A stretch of DNA of 64,000 nucleotides from Acidobacteriaceae bacterium (lineage in GTDB: Bacteria > Acidobacteriota > Terriglobia > Terriglobales > Acidobacteriaceae): NCBI GenBank assembly GCA_003156805.1, contig PMHV01000030.1:73261-137260 (forward strand). Reading direction: 5' to 3'. The notes below the pieces were generated by a model that saw nothing but the letters and a program-made list of their open reading frames with translations, made no database searches and was not told the DNA's origin. Position numbers and translations under genes: made by a program. Of the stretch, positions 16,501-23,666 are shown in pieces. Every line of letters begins with the position of its first letter. Within the stretch, counting starts at the first letter, position 1.

Positions 16501-19175
16501 CCACCGTGGCTTCGCCGTCTGCCGATGGTTCGGTCACGCCGGCCTCAGGCAGCTACTATGCCTCGGGCGCGGTCATACCCGTTACCGCAACGGCTGGCGG
16601 CGGCTTCCAGTTCAGCAACTGGACCTCGACCGGCGGAACATTTGACTCGACCACCTCCGCCAGTACCAACTTCCACATGCCTGCCGCCGCAGCGACTGTG
16701 ACCGGGAACTTTGTTGCCGCCACGACGCAGATTACGATCACAACCAGCCCCGCCAATCTCCAGGTTTCGGTGGACGGAGGCCCGTTCACGGCAGCCCCGC
16801 TGGTCGAAACCTGGAATCAGGGCTCGTCGCATACCATCGCGACCGAGACGCCGCAATCAGGCGGGACCGGCGTGCAGTATGCGTGGAGTAGCTGGAACGA
16901 CGGCATGGCCATTTCGCACAGCATCACGGTGCCAGGCACGGCCACAACTTACACCGCCAGCTTCAGCACGCAATATCAGTTGACGACCGCGGCGAATCCC
17001 AGTATCGGGGGAACCGTCTCGCCCACTTCTGGCAACTTCTACACCTCCGGAACGGTGGTAGCTCTAACGGCCACCGCCAACGCCGGTTACAGCTTCGTCA
17101 ACTGGACCGGTAACGTCGCGAGCTCCTCCAGCGCCTCCACCAGCATCACCATGACGGCGCCGCAGAGCGTAACCGCCAACTTCTCGCTCATCGTCGTGGC
17201 TGCTCCCACTACGACGTCAGTGTCGTCGAATAACAATCCATCCTTCACCACCGCACCCGGCAACTCGGTCACCTTCACGGCCACGGTAACTTCCAACACC
17301 ACAGTGAACGAAGGCACGATCACATTTAGTGACACAGCCAACGACTTCACGTGCAGCGGCGGTAATACTGTTGCCGTAAGCAACGGCCAAGCCACCTGCA
17401 CCACCTCGTTTAGCACGGAGGTTAGCGAAAACATCACCGCAACCTACAGCGGCACGGTCAATTTCCAGACTAGTAACGGGTTCATCACGCAGACCGTGAA
17501 CAACCACACCGTGGTGACCGGAAACCAATTCTGCAACCAGGGCCCGATCACGGTGCCCAGCACGGCGGGCGCAGCCACGCCGTATCCCTCGAATATCTTC
17601 GTAACGGGTCTGAGCGGCAACGTCGGAGCTGTCACCGTCAACCTCAACAACATCAGCTCGAGCGACATTGCACAAACAGACTTGTTGCTGGTCGGCCCCA
17701 CCGGCGCGCAAATCATTCCCTTCGCCAGCGTGGGAGACAGCTCAACCATTAGCGGCGTAGACATCACGCTCGACGACAGTGCGTCCGGCCTGATCCCGGG
17801 AGGCTCTCCGCTCACTGACGGTTCCTATCAGCCCACGTCGATAACGGGTAGCACCAGCCTGGTCTTCCCGGCTCCAGCACCGTTAGTGAATAAGAGCAAC
17901 TACGCGGCTACGGACGGAGCGGCCACGCTGACTTCAACGTTCCAAAACACCGCTCCCAACGGGACATGGGCGTTGTACGCCATGGATCATTCGGGCAGCG
18001 GCGCGGCAACGATCGGCGGCGGCTGGTGCGTAAACATCTCTCCCCCCGCGGTGCGGACTACGATCACCACCAGCCCCGCAGGCCTCCTGGTTTCGGTGGA
18101 TGGCGGCACTGCAACGGCAGCCCCGCTGGTCGAGAATTGGATCCCCGGCTCGACGCATACCATCGCGACCACCTCGCCACAAACTGGCGCCGGCGTGCAG
18201 TATGTCTTTAGCAGTTGGTCCGACAGTGGCGCGATCTCGCACAGCATCACGGTGCCTTCCACCGCTGCCACCTACACCGCTAGCTTCAGCACGCAATACC
18301 AGCTGACCACGCAGGCTTCGCCGCCAGCGGGCGGCACGGTCACTCCGGCCTCAGGCGGTTATTATGCCGGGGGCGCGGTTATACCCGTGACCGCGACAGC
18401 CAACGCCGGCTTCCAGTTCACTAACTGGACCTCCACCGGCGGATCGTTTGCCTCGTCCACCTCCGCTAGCACGAATTTCACCATGCCCAGCGCTCCGGCG
18501 ACCGTGACCGGAAACTTCACCGCTTCCGCTCCGCAGGTCAGCCTGAACCCGACCAGCATCAACTTCGGAACCCTTTACCTCAACAACCAGACGGTAAGGG
18601 ACGTGACGTTGAAGAACACTGGCAACGCCACGCTCACCATCAGCAGCGTGTCAGTGACGCCGGGTGCCGGGACCAACCCGGGCATTTTCAGACTCCACAA
18701 CATGTGTCCGTCGAGCTTAGCGGCCGGGCATAGTTGCGTCATTCAGGCAGGCATAGTCGCCAACGAAGTGGGTGCGCTTTCCGCCACGCTCAACCTCGCC
18801 GACAATGCTTCCGGAAGCCCGCAACAGGTCCCCCTGTCGGCCACGGTGATCAATCCTCATGCCAACCTCAACCCCACCAGCCTGCATTTTGGCACGGTCC
18901 AAGTCGGCCAAAGCAGTGCTCCTAAAGACATAACCCTTACCAACACGGGAACCACGGCGTTGGACATCACCAGCATTGACATCACTGGCGCGGACAACGG
19001 CGACTTCTCGCAAACCAATGCCTGCCCCAGTTCGCTGGCGCCGACCGACAGTTGCATCATTTCGGTCACGTTCAAGCCCACCACTACGGGTCCACTCTCC
19101 GCCGACCTGAAGGTCGTCGCCAACACTGAAATCGGCACGCATATCGCTGTGATTTCAGGAACGGGGAGCAACTAA
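13548..19175 (+). CDS. Giant mosaic surface protein (FG-GAP, CSLREA beta-helix, Ig-like repeats, choice-of-anchor D)
   Basis: 1,875 residues from ATG 13548, which has GGAG six bases upstream; a longer frame from 13506 lacks such a site. Signal peptide: RSFYLTLLAISGLVALSYFP. Order of parts: FG-GAP/VCBS-type repeats (about 75-470; AAADFDADGAMDVVAGY, TGDFNRDGNKDVLVAARGG); a CSLREA-type segment (TSIPSTLSLREAVCLANNIA) leading into a right-handed beta-helix (about 490-790); Ig-like and repeated bacterial-repeat modules of the GGTVSPTSGNFYTSGTVV type (about 800-1230); a proprotein-convertase-P-like module (about 1335-1505); another repeat set; and two choice-of-anchor-D modules (FGTLYLNNQTVRDVTLKNTG, FGTVQVGQSSAPKDITLTNT) to the end. 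No LPxTG, PEP-CTERM or autotransporter barrel is seen, so anchoring is unclear. Likely adhesive or structural; divergent from the collar operon. Confidence 0.85.
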   Translation: MMQRPRLNRSFYLTLLAISGLVALSYFPLSSIRAANAGATILPSAAKPLVNLKSPQTLKVTYTGSADAVAALQGGTATPRALAAADFDADGAMDVVAGYSTGNGGVLALFHGNPDAFAPKDLTLYGKAAKGNVPPTFLSKAGAFAVPESPDLLVTGDFNRDGNKDVLVAARGGSLYLLAGDGHGNLLAPQAVPLPGQVTALAATPDGHVAVSTDGPNGPQLAMLAPGAEGPIAGATYTLPSRGGAMEWGNLGGGADLAVGAGANVVMFYSALATNPQTETVTVPFQVQGLALGDFIWDRDGRTEISVLADDGSIHILQHGTLNTTPMTAAELPARRAAIRGHHKPAATPPNPTALGAWTIAKQLPYTGSAPSGPVSASAFNSPRVANSSTPDLMVLDAAASQLHILDTSGKTASPSADVSFSGTPVAALALPQKIDSGRDIVVLTSSQSAPLLVTSNATLTLTVSTTADIDTINACTTSTTSIPSTLSLREAVCLANNIADSATTIDIPNGTYDLTSLETGELQQGTGGSAYNLTINGTGTAADTIIQQTDGKDRILEEDYGLNGNNPVIIQNVTMTGADCTNANPPGDCEDGGGAIIAGGQPGDTLTLTNVVMSHNSTGGAVIGDGANNLGGAVGMEAPGNIIITNSTFSNNTAANGGSGGAIDFIGVGGLGTGSITITGSTFSSNVAGQGGGVDYSVEAPQTASISGSTFTGNSVTGTSPYGFGGAVYADLEGSGGSATFSGSRFAGDSASNGGGGVAVQGVDYSITAVNNWWGCNGGPGASGCDTVYNDSADGSTVTFNPWLVLSVSANPSQILPNATSTLTADLTHNSNGIGGFSVPNGTAVTFGGTLDSSINPTNTTLTSGQATSTYTAGSTAGNGTGTATVDNQEVSATINILDSVTVTTSPANLSITVDGVTSTAPQTFNWVVGSSHIIATTSPQAGPTGSQYVFDSWSDSGTISHSVTAPAATTTYTASFDTQYQLTTVASPSADGSVTPASGSYYASGAVIPVTATAGGGFQFSNWTSTGGTFDSTTSASTNFHMPAAAATVTGNFVAATTQITITTSPANLQVSVDGGPFTAAPLVETWNQGSSHTIATETPQSGGTGVQYAWSSWNDGMAISHSITVPGTATTYTASFSTQYQLTTAANPSIGGTVSPTSGNFYTSGTVVALTATANAGYSFVNWTGNVASSSSASTSITMTAPQSVTANFSLIVVAAPTTTSVSSNNNPSFTTAPGNSVTFTATVTSNTTVNEGTITFSDTANDFTCSGGNTVAVSNGQATCTTSFSTEVSENITATYSGTVNFQTSNGFITQTVNNHTVVTGNQFCNQGPITVPSTAGAATPYPSNIFVTGLSGNVGAVTVNLNNISSSDIAQTDLLLVGPTGAQIIPFASVGDSSTISGVDITLDDSASGLIPGGSPLTDGSYQPTSITGSTSLVFPAPAPLVNKSNYAATDGAATLTSTFQNTAPNGTWALYAMDHSGSGAATIGGGWCVNISPPAVRTTITTSPAGLLVSVDGGTATAAPLVENWIPGSTHTIATTSPQTGAGVQYVFSSWSDSGAISHSITVPSTAATYTASFSTQYQLTTQASPPAGGTVTPASGGYYAGGAVIPVTATANAGFQFTNWTSTGGSFASSTSASTNFTMPSAPATVTGNFTASAPQVSLNPTSINFGTLYLNNQTVRDVTLKNTGNATLTISSVSVTPGAGTNPGIFRLHNMCPSSLAAGHSCVIQAGIVANEVGALSATLNLADNASGSPQQVPLSATVINPHANLNPTSLHFGTVQVGQSSAPKDITLTNTGTTALDITSIDITGADNGDFSQTNACPSSLAPTDSCIISVTFKPTTTGPLSADLKVVANTEIGTHIAVISGTGSN

Positions 19176-19638
19176 AAGGGGAGCAACCGAACGAGTGTCG
19201 GGGGGGGCCGGCAAAGTAAAGGTTCGCCGGGCAAGAGAAATTGAGGTGTGACATCTGACCTTGCGGCCGAAACGCAATCGGCAGAACATGGACAAGGCGG
19301 AGGCAGTACGGTCCGCACCGTCACCTCCCTCGGCCACGGAGCTAAGTGCTTTGTTGCCTAGATTTTGCCCGCAAGTTATTGGAAATAAAGACCAAACCCG
19401 CTCACCGCGCATTCGTGATCGCGCTCACCCGCATGTTTACTGGCGATTCGCGAATTAGGGGGAGGGGGGATGTCACTCAACCAGCTCTCAGATCCAAGAG
19501 ATTCTGCGCTCCCCTCTACGCAGAGCCGCCCGCTACCAATATTTTCTAGGCAGATTTCCACAGGCTGAACCAGGCTCATTTACTCACAGGAAAGTCTCGC
19601 ACCCTCCCGCTCGGCAATGATACGATCCCGGTTCTAGC
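19176..19638. other. Intergenic region, no gene seen
   Basis: 463 bases between the giant surface protein and the GH3 gene. It contains a run of eight G (about 19201) and CCGGC/GCCGG pairing near 19209-19230 that could end transcription weakly. I find no coding frame with a ribosome site, no RNA gene, and no clear promoter boxes for the GH3 gene. Confidence 0.5.
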
Positions 19639-21834
19639 ATGAATCTCAAGCTCCGCTGTGCGATTCTCTCTCTCGTCCTGCAGACCGTCTGCGCGGGATG
19701 GGCGCAGCAGTACCAATACCCATTTCAAGATCCCAACCTGCCGGTGGAGACGCGCATCAACAACATCCTCTCGCTGATGACGGTGGAGGAAAAGATCAAC
19801 GCTCTCAGCACCGACCCCAGCGTGCCCCGGCTTGGCATCAACGGATCGTCCCACATCGAAGGACTGCACGGCGCCGCTCTCGGCGGCCCGGGCGGGTGGG
19901 AGGGCCGCGGACTCAAGCCCGTCCCCACCACCCAGTTTCCTCAGTCAGTGGGCTTGGGTGAAACCTGGGATCCTGACTTGCTTCAGAAAGCGGCCGCGGT
20001 GGAAGGCTATGAGGCTCGCTACATATTCAACACCGATTTTGAATATTCAATTGACCGGCGAGGCAATAAACACCGGCGGGCGGCAATTGTGATCCGTGCC
20101 CCAAATACCGATCTGGCGCGCGATCCGCGTTGGGGCAGAAGTGAAGAATCGTACGGCGAAGATCCGTTTCTTACCGGAACCATGGCGGCAGCCTTTGCCA
20201 AAGGATTGCAAGGCGACAATCCGAAGTACTGGCTGACGGCTTCGCTCATGAAACATTTTCTGGCCAACAGCAATGAAGACGGCCGGGACGGCTCGTCTTC
20301 GAACTTCGATGAACGGCTTCTGCGCGAGTACTATTCGGTGCCGTTCCGCATGGGCGTGATCGATGGCGGCTCGCGGGCGTTCATGGCTTCCTACAATGCG
20401 TACAATGGCATCCCCATGACGGTTCAGCCGATCCTCCGCGACATCACCATGCATGAGTGGGGATTCGACGGGATCATCTGCACCGACGCCGGCGCGCTCA
20501 CCAACATGGTGACCAAACACAAGTACTTTCCCGACATTGACGAGGCCTCCGCAGGCGCCATTCATGCGGGGATCAACCAGTTTCTCGATAATTACCGAGG
20601 CGGAGTCACGGCGGCGCTGGACAAGAAACTCGTCAATCTTTCCGAAATCGACGAGAATCTGCGCGGGATTTACCGCGTCATGATCCGGCTTGGGCTGCTC
20701 GATCCTCCATCGATGGTAGCTTATAGCAATATTAAAGGACCCGGTCCGGCCTGGGACAATGAAGAACACAAAGCTCTCGCCCGCAAAGTGACGCAGGAAT
20801 CGATTGTTCTTCTCAAGAATTCGAATCAATTTCTTCCGCTGAACAAAGATTCGCTGAAATCCATCGCGGTGATTGGACCCTATGCGGATCAGGTAGCGCT
20901 CGATTGGTACAGCGGCACGCCCCCTTATGCGATCAGTGTGTTAGATGGAATCAGGAACAAACTGGGCAAACAGGTGCAAGTGAGCTTCGCTCACGATAAT
21001 ACAAATAATGAGGCGGTGCAGATTGCGCGGTCTGCCGATGTTGCCATCGTCGTGGTGGGTAACCATCCCACCTGCCATGCGGGTTGGGGGCAGTGCCCGT
21101 TGCCCAGCGACGGTAAAGAAGCGATCGATCGCCAGTCGATAACGCTGGAGCAGGAAGAGTTAGTGAAACAGGTTTACACCGTGAATCCCCGCACGGTGGT
21201 GGTGTTGATCGCGAGTTTTCCGTTCGCGATTCAGTGGACGAACGAAAATATTCCCGCCATTCTGCACATGACTCACAACAGCCAGGAAGCCGGAAATGCG
21301 TTGGCCGACGCCTTGTTTGGAGACTACAACCCGGGCGGAAGGCTCGTGGTCACCTGGCCGCAGTCGCTGGATCAGTTGCCCCCGATGATGGACTACGACA
21401 TTCGGCACGGCAGAACCTACATGTATTTCAAAGGCAAGCCGCTGTATCCGTTCGGCTATGGTTTAAGCTACACGTCGTTTGAATACTCGAATCTGAAGAC
21501 GAGCGCCGAACAGGTTAGGGCAAAGGCAGAGATCGATGTGAGCGTCGATGTTCACAACTCTGGGACGCGCGCCGGCGATGAAGTAGTTCAACTCTATGTG
21601 AAGCACATGGATTCGAAAGTCGAGAGACCGATCGAAGAACTCAAGGGATTCAGACGAATCACTCTAGGGCCAGGCGAGACCCAGACCGTTCATCTGACTC
21701 TCCGCGCGAGCGCGCTTGCCTATTGGGATGCTTCCAAGGGAAGCTTCGAGGTAGAACCGGATCAAGTGAATCTCCGGGTCGGGAGCTCTTCTGCGGACAT
21801 CCGGCTGCAAAAGATGATCAGCGTTACGCCTTAA
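19639..21834 (+). CDS. Secreted glycoside hydrolase family 3 (beta-glucosidase/xylosidase type)
   Basis: 731 residues. Signal peptide MNLKLRCAILSLVLQTVCAG WAQQ. The GH3 N-terminal barrel shows GINGSSHIEGLHGAALG and DPRWGRSEESYGEDPFLTG, both typical of the xylosidase/glucosidase branch. The catalytic nucleophile is Asp283 in GFDGIICTDAGAL. The C-terminal alpha/beta sandwich domain begins near VTQESIVLLKNSNQFLPLNK, and a fibronectin-III-like domain closes the protein (YPFGYGLSYTSFEYS, then NSGTRAGDEVVQLYV). It should release terminal sugars from plant or microbial oligosaccharides in the periplasm or outside. Substrate cannot be fixed from sequence; xylose isomerase at 59029 makes xylo-oligosaccharides worth considering. 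Confidence 0.93.
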   Translation: MNLKLRCAILSLVLQTVCAGWAQQYQYPFQDPNLPVETRINNILSLMTVEEKINALSTDPSVPRLGINGSSHIEGLHGAALGGPGGWEGRGLKPVPTTQFPQSVGLGETWDPDLLQKAAAVEGYEARYIFNTDFEYSIDRRGNKHRRAAIVIRAPNTDLARDPRWGRSEESYGEDPFLTGTMAAAFAKGLQGDNPKYWLTASLMKHFLANSNEDGRDGSSSNFDERLLREYYSVPFRMGVIDGGSRAFMASYNAYNGIPMTVQPILRDITMHEWGFDGIICTDAGALTNMVTKHKYFPDIDEASAGAIHAGINQFLDNYRGGVTAALDKKLVNLSEIDENLRGIYRVMIRLGLLDPPSMVAYSNIKGPGPAWDNEEHKALARKVTQESIVLLKNSNQFLPLNKDSLKSIAVIGPYADQVALDWYSGTPPYAISVLDGIRNKLGKQVQVSFAHDNTNNEAVQIARSADVAIVVVGNHPTCHAGWGQCPLPSDGKEAIDRQSITLEQEELVKQVYTVNPRTVVVLIASFPFAIQWTNENIPAILHMTHNSQEAGNALADALFGDYNPGGRLVVTWPQSLDQLPPMMDYDIRHGRTYMYFKGKPLYPFGYGLSYTSFEYSNLKTSAEQVRAKAEIDVSVDVHNSGTRAGDEVVQLYVKHMDSKVERPIEELKGFRRITLGPGETQTVHLTLRASALAYWDASKGSFEVEPDQVNLRVGSSSADIRLQKMISVTP

Positions 21835-21918
21835 TATACGTTGGGAAGTAATAGCTCTAAGCGAACAAGCGCAAGAGCCTTCCGATCTGCGGGGCACCGC
21901 TGCGCCACGCGCGGGAAA

Positions 21919-23607
21919 TTAGTGTGCAGGTTCGGTGACTTTCAGAATACGATCCGCGACGACGTCCTGCAGCGTTTGCACTATTCCCGACGGCCAGTGT
22001 ATTTCGATCAGCTCCGCGCGGCTGTCCGCGCCGAGGCCGAAGTGTACTGGACCGTCACTCGAAGAGGCGTATCCGACGCTGGTTGTCATGTGATTGTATT
22101 GTGCGCCGCTCTTCGTCACCAACTTGACGCGCGCGCCGATGCCGTCGCGGTTGCTTTTGGTTCCCCGCAACGCAATGTCAAGCCAGTGGTTGGAGTTCTC
22201 GCTCCGGTTCATCCAGATTTCGGCATCGCGCCCAAGCGCTGTCGCCACCACGTCGATGCGGCCGTCTCCATCCAGCTCGCCGAAAGCGCAGCCACGGTGG
22301 CGCGCAGCCGGAGAGGCGCTCAATCCCGCCTCTTCCGTCAGGGGCGCCCATTTCCCGCTGGGGCCAAGATTGCGGAATACCGTGTTGTACTGGTCCACAG
22401 GCTGGCTGGGCATCGAAATCGATTCAACGTGGCCTCGCGTCACGAACAAATCCTTCCATCCATCGTTATCGAAGTCATATAAACCCGCGCCGAACCCGGA
22501 CATCTGACGGCTGGGCTCGCGCATGCCGCTCTGGGTGGTGACCTCGCGGAACTCGCCTTTGCCCGTGTTCTGAAAAAGAGGGAACGTCTGGTTGTTCAGT
22601 GCGACGAAGACGATGTCGGGATAACCGTCGTTGTTGAAATCGCGAAAGTCCAATCCCATCCCGGAGATAAAGCTTCCATCTTCCACAAGGGCGACGCCGG
22701 CCTCGAAGGCGACCTCCTCGAACTTATTCCCCTTGTTGTGGAAGAGCGAATTGTAGGAAGCATCGTTGGTAACGAACAGGTCAGGCCGGCCGTCCAGATC
22801 ATAGTCGGCCATGCCAACGCCCATGCCCTTGCCGACGTGGTCGCGGATGCCCCACTCTTTGGAAACATCCTGGAAGGTGCCGTCGCCCTTGTTCAGAAAA
22901 AGTTGGTTGGGCTGCCCCTTATAGAATTTGGGACTGCAGTAGTCGGCCACACCCTGAAACCCACACAAGGGATCTGCGCTATATGCCCATTGCATATAGT
23001 TAACCACGAAAAGGTCCAGCAGACCGTCATTGTTCACGTCGACCCAGACGGCCGTGACCGCCCACAGCGGCCCGTACTCCGGGTCTGGACGATTCAAGGC
23101 GGCGTCCAGACCGGCCTTGACGGTGACATCGGTGAACGTGCCATCCCCGTTGTTGTGATAGAGCGTGCTGTGGTGCAGGCCGGCGACAAATAGATCGGGC
23201 CGGCCGTCATTGTCATAGTCGGCCACGGCAACGCCCATATCGTAGCCGGAGCCGGCTAAACCGGCGGCATCGGTCACGTCGGTGAAAACACCGTTGCCAT
23301 CGTTGCGAAAAAGGCGGTTGCGGTACTTGGGTGAGTCCTTCTGCAGGGTGGCAATGTTGGCGCCGTTAGTGAAGAAGATGTCAGGACGGCCGTCACCGTT
23401 GTAGTCGAAGATGGCAACCCCGCCGGGCATGGTCTCGGGCGCGTTCTTCGCGGGCGTTTCGTCATTCTCCAGCCGAAATGAGATTTTCTTGAGCTCAAAA
23501 CGGATTGGGCTGGGCGCTTGCGCGGCGTGCAGCAGGAGAAATGCTGCGAAACTGAACAGGACACTGCACGTAGCCGTCCGGGCGAGTTTCAGCAAGAACA
23601 TATTCAT
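21919..23607 (-). CDS. Exported CRTAC1-family protein (FG-GAP repeats plus ASPIC/UnbV domain)
   Basis: 562 residues from ATG 23607 (alternative ATG 23601). Signal peptide LARTATCSVLFSFAAFLLLH AAQA. At least five FG-GAP/VCBS blade motifs with D-x-N-x-D-G calcium loops (FDYNGDGRPDIFFTNG, ADYDNDGRPDLFVAGL, VDVNNDGLLDLFVVN, DLDGRPDLFVTND, DFNNDGYPDIVF) form a propeller-like fold. The C terminus NRDGIGARVKLVTKSGAQYN leading to HFGLGADSRAELIEIHWPSG is the ASPIC/UnbV domain. The start follows directly after a terminator-like hairpin of the TonB receptor gene, with no ribosome site visible. Function is unknown; the family is often encoded beside TonB receptors and TPR proteins. Confidence 0.88.
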   Translation of the reverse strand: MNMFLLKLARTATCSVLFSFAAFLLLHAAQAPSPIRFELKKISFRLENDETPAKNAPETMPGGVAIFDYNGDGRPDIFFTNGANIATLQKDSPKYRNRLFRNDGNGVFTDVTDAAGLAGSGYDMGVAVADYDNDGRPDLFVAGLHHSTLYHNNGDGTFTDVTVKAGLDAALNRPDPEYGPLWAVTAVWVDVNNDGLLDLFVVNYMQWAYSADPLCGFQGVADYCSPKFYKGQPNQLFLNKGDGTFQDVSKEWGIRDHVGKGMGVGMADYDLDGRPDLFVTNDASYNSLFHNKGNKFEEVAFEAGVALVEDGSFISGMGLDFRDFNNDGYPDIVFVALNNQTFPLFQNTGKGEFREVTTQSGMREPSRQMSGFGAGLYDFDNDGWKDLFVTRGHVESISMPSQPVDQYNTVFRNLGPSGKWAPLTEEAGLSASPAARHRGCAFGELDGDGRIDVVATALGRDAEIWMNRSENSNHWLDIALRGTKSNRDGIGARVKLVTKSGAQYNHMTTSVGYASSSDGPVHFGLGADSRAELIEIHWPSGIVQTLQDVVADRILKVTEPAH

Positions 23608-23610
23608 CCA

Positions 23611-23641
23611 CAAAAAGACAGGGTGGCCGAAGCCACCCTGT
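23611..23641 (-). terminator. Intrinsic terminator of the TonB receptor gene, abutting the next start codon
   Basis: On the minus strand a 10-bp perfect stem ACAGGGTGGC/GCCACCCTGT with a TTCG tetraloop (23618-23641) is followed by CTTTTTG. It begins 25 bases after the receptor stop. The ATG of the CRTAC1 gene (23607) comes only about 4 bases after the T-tract, so that gene must rely on read-through, RNA processing, or a promoter inside the receptor gene. Confidence 0.85.
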
Positions 23642-23666
23642 GGTTGATTGTAACTCGCGATCTCGC

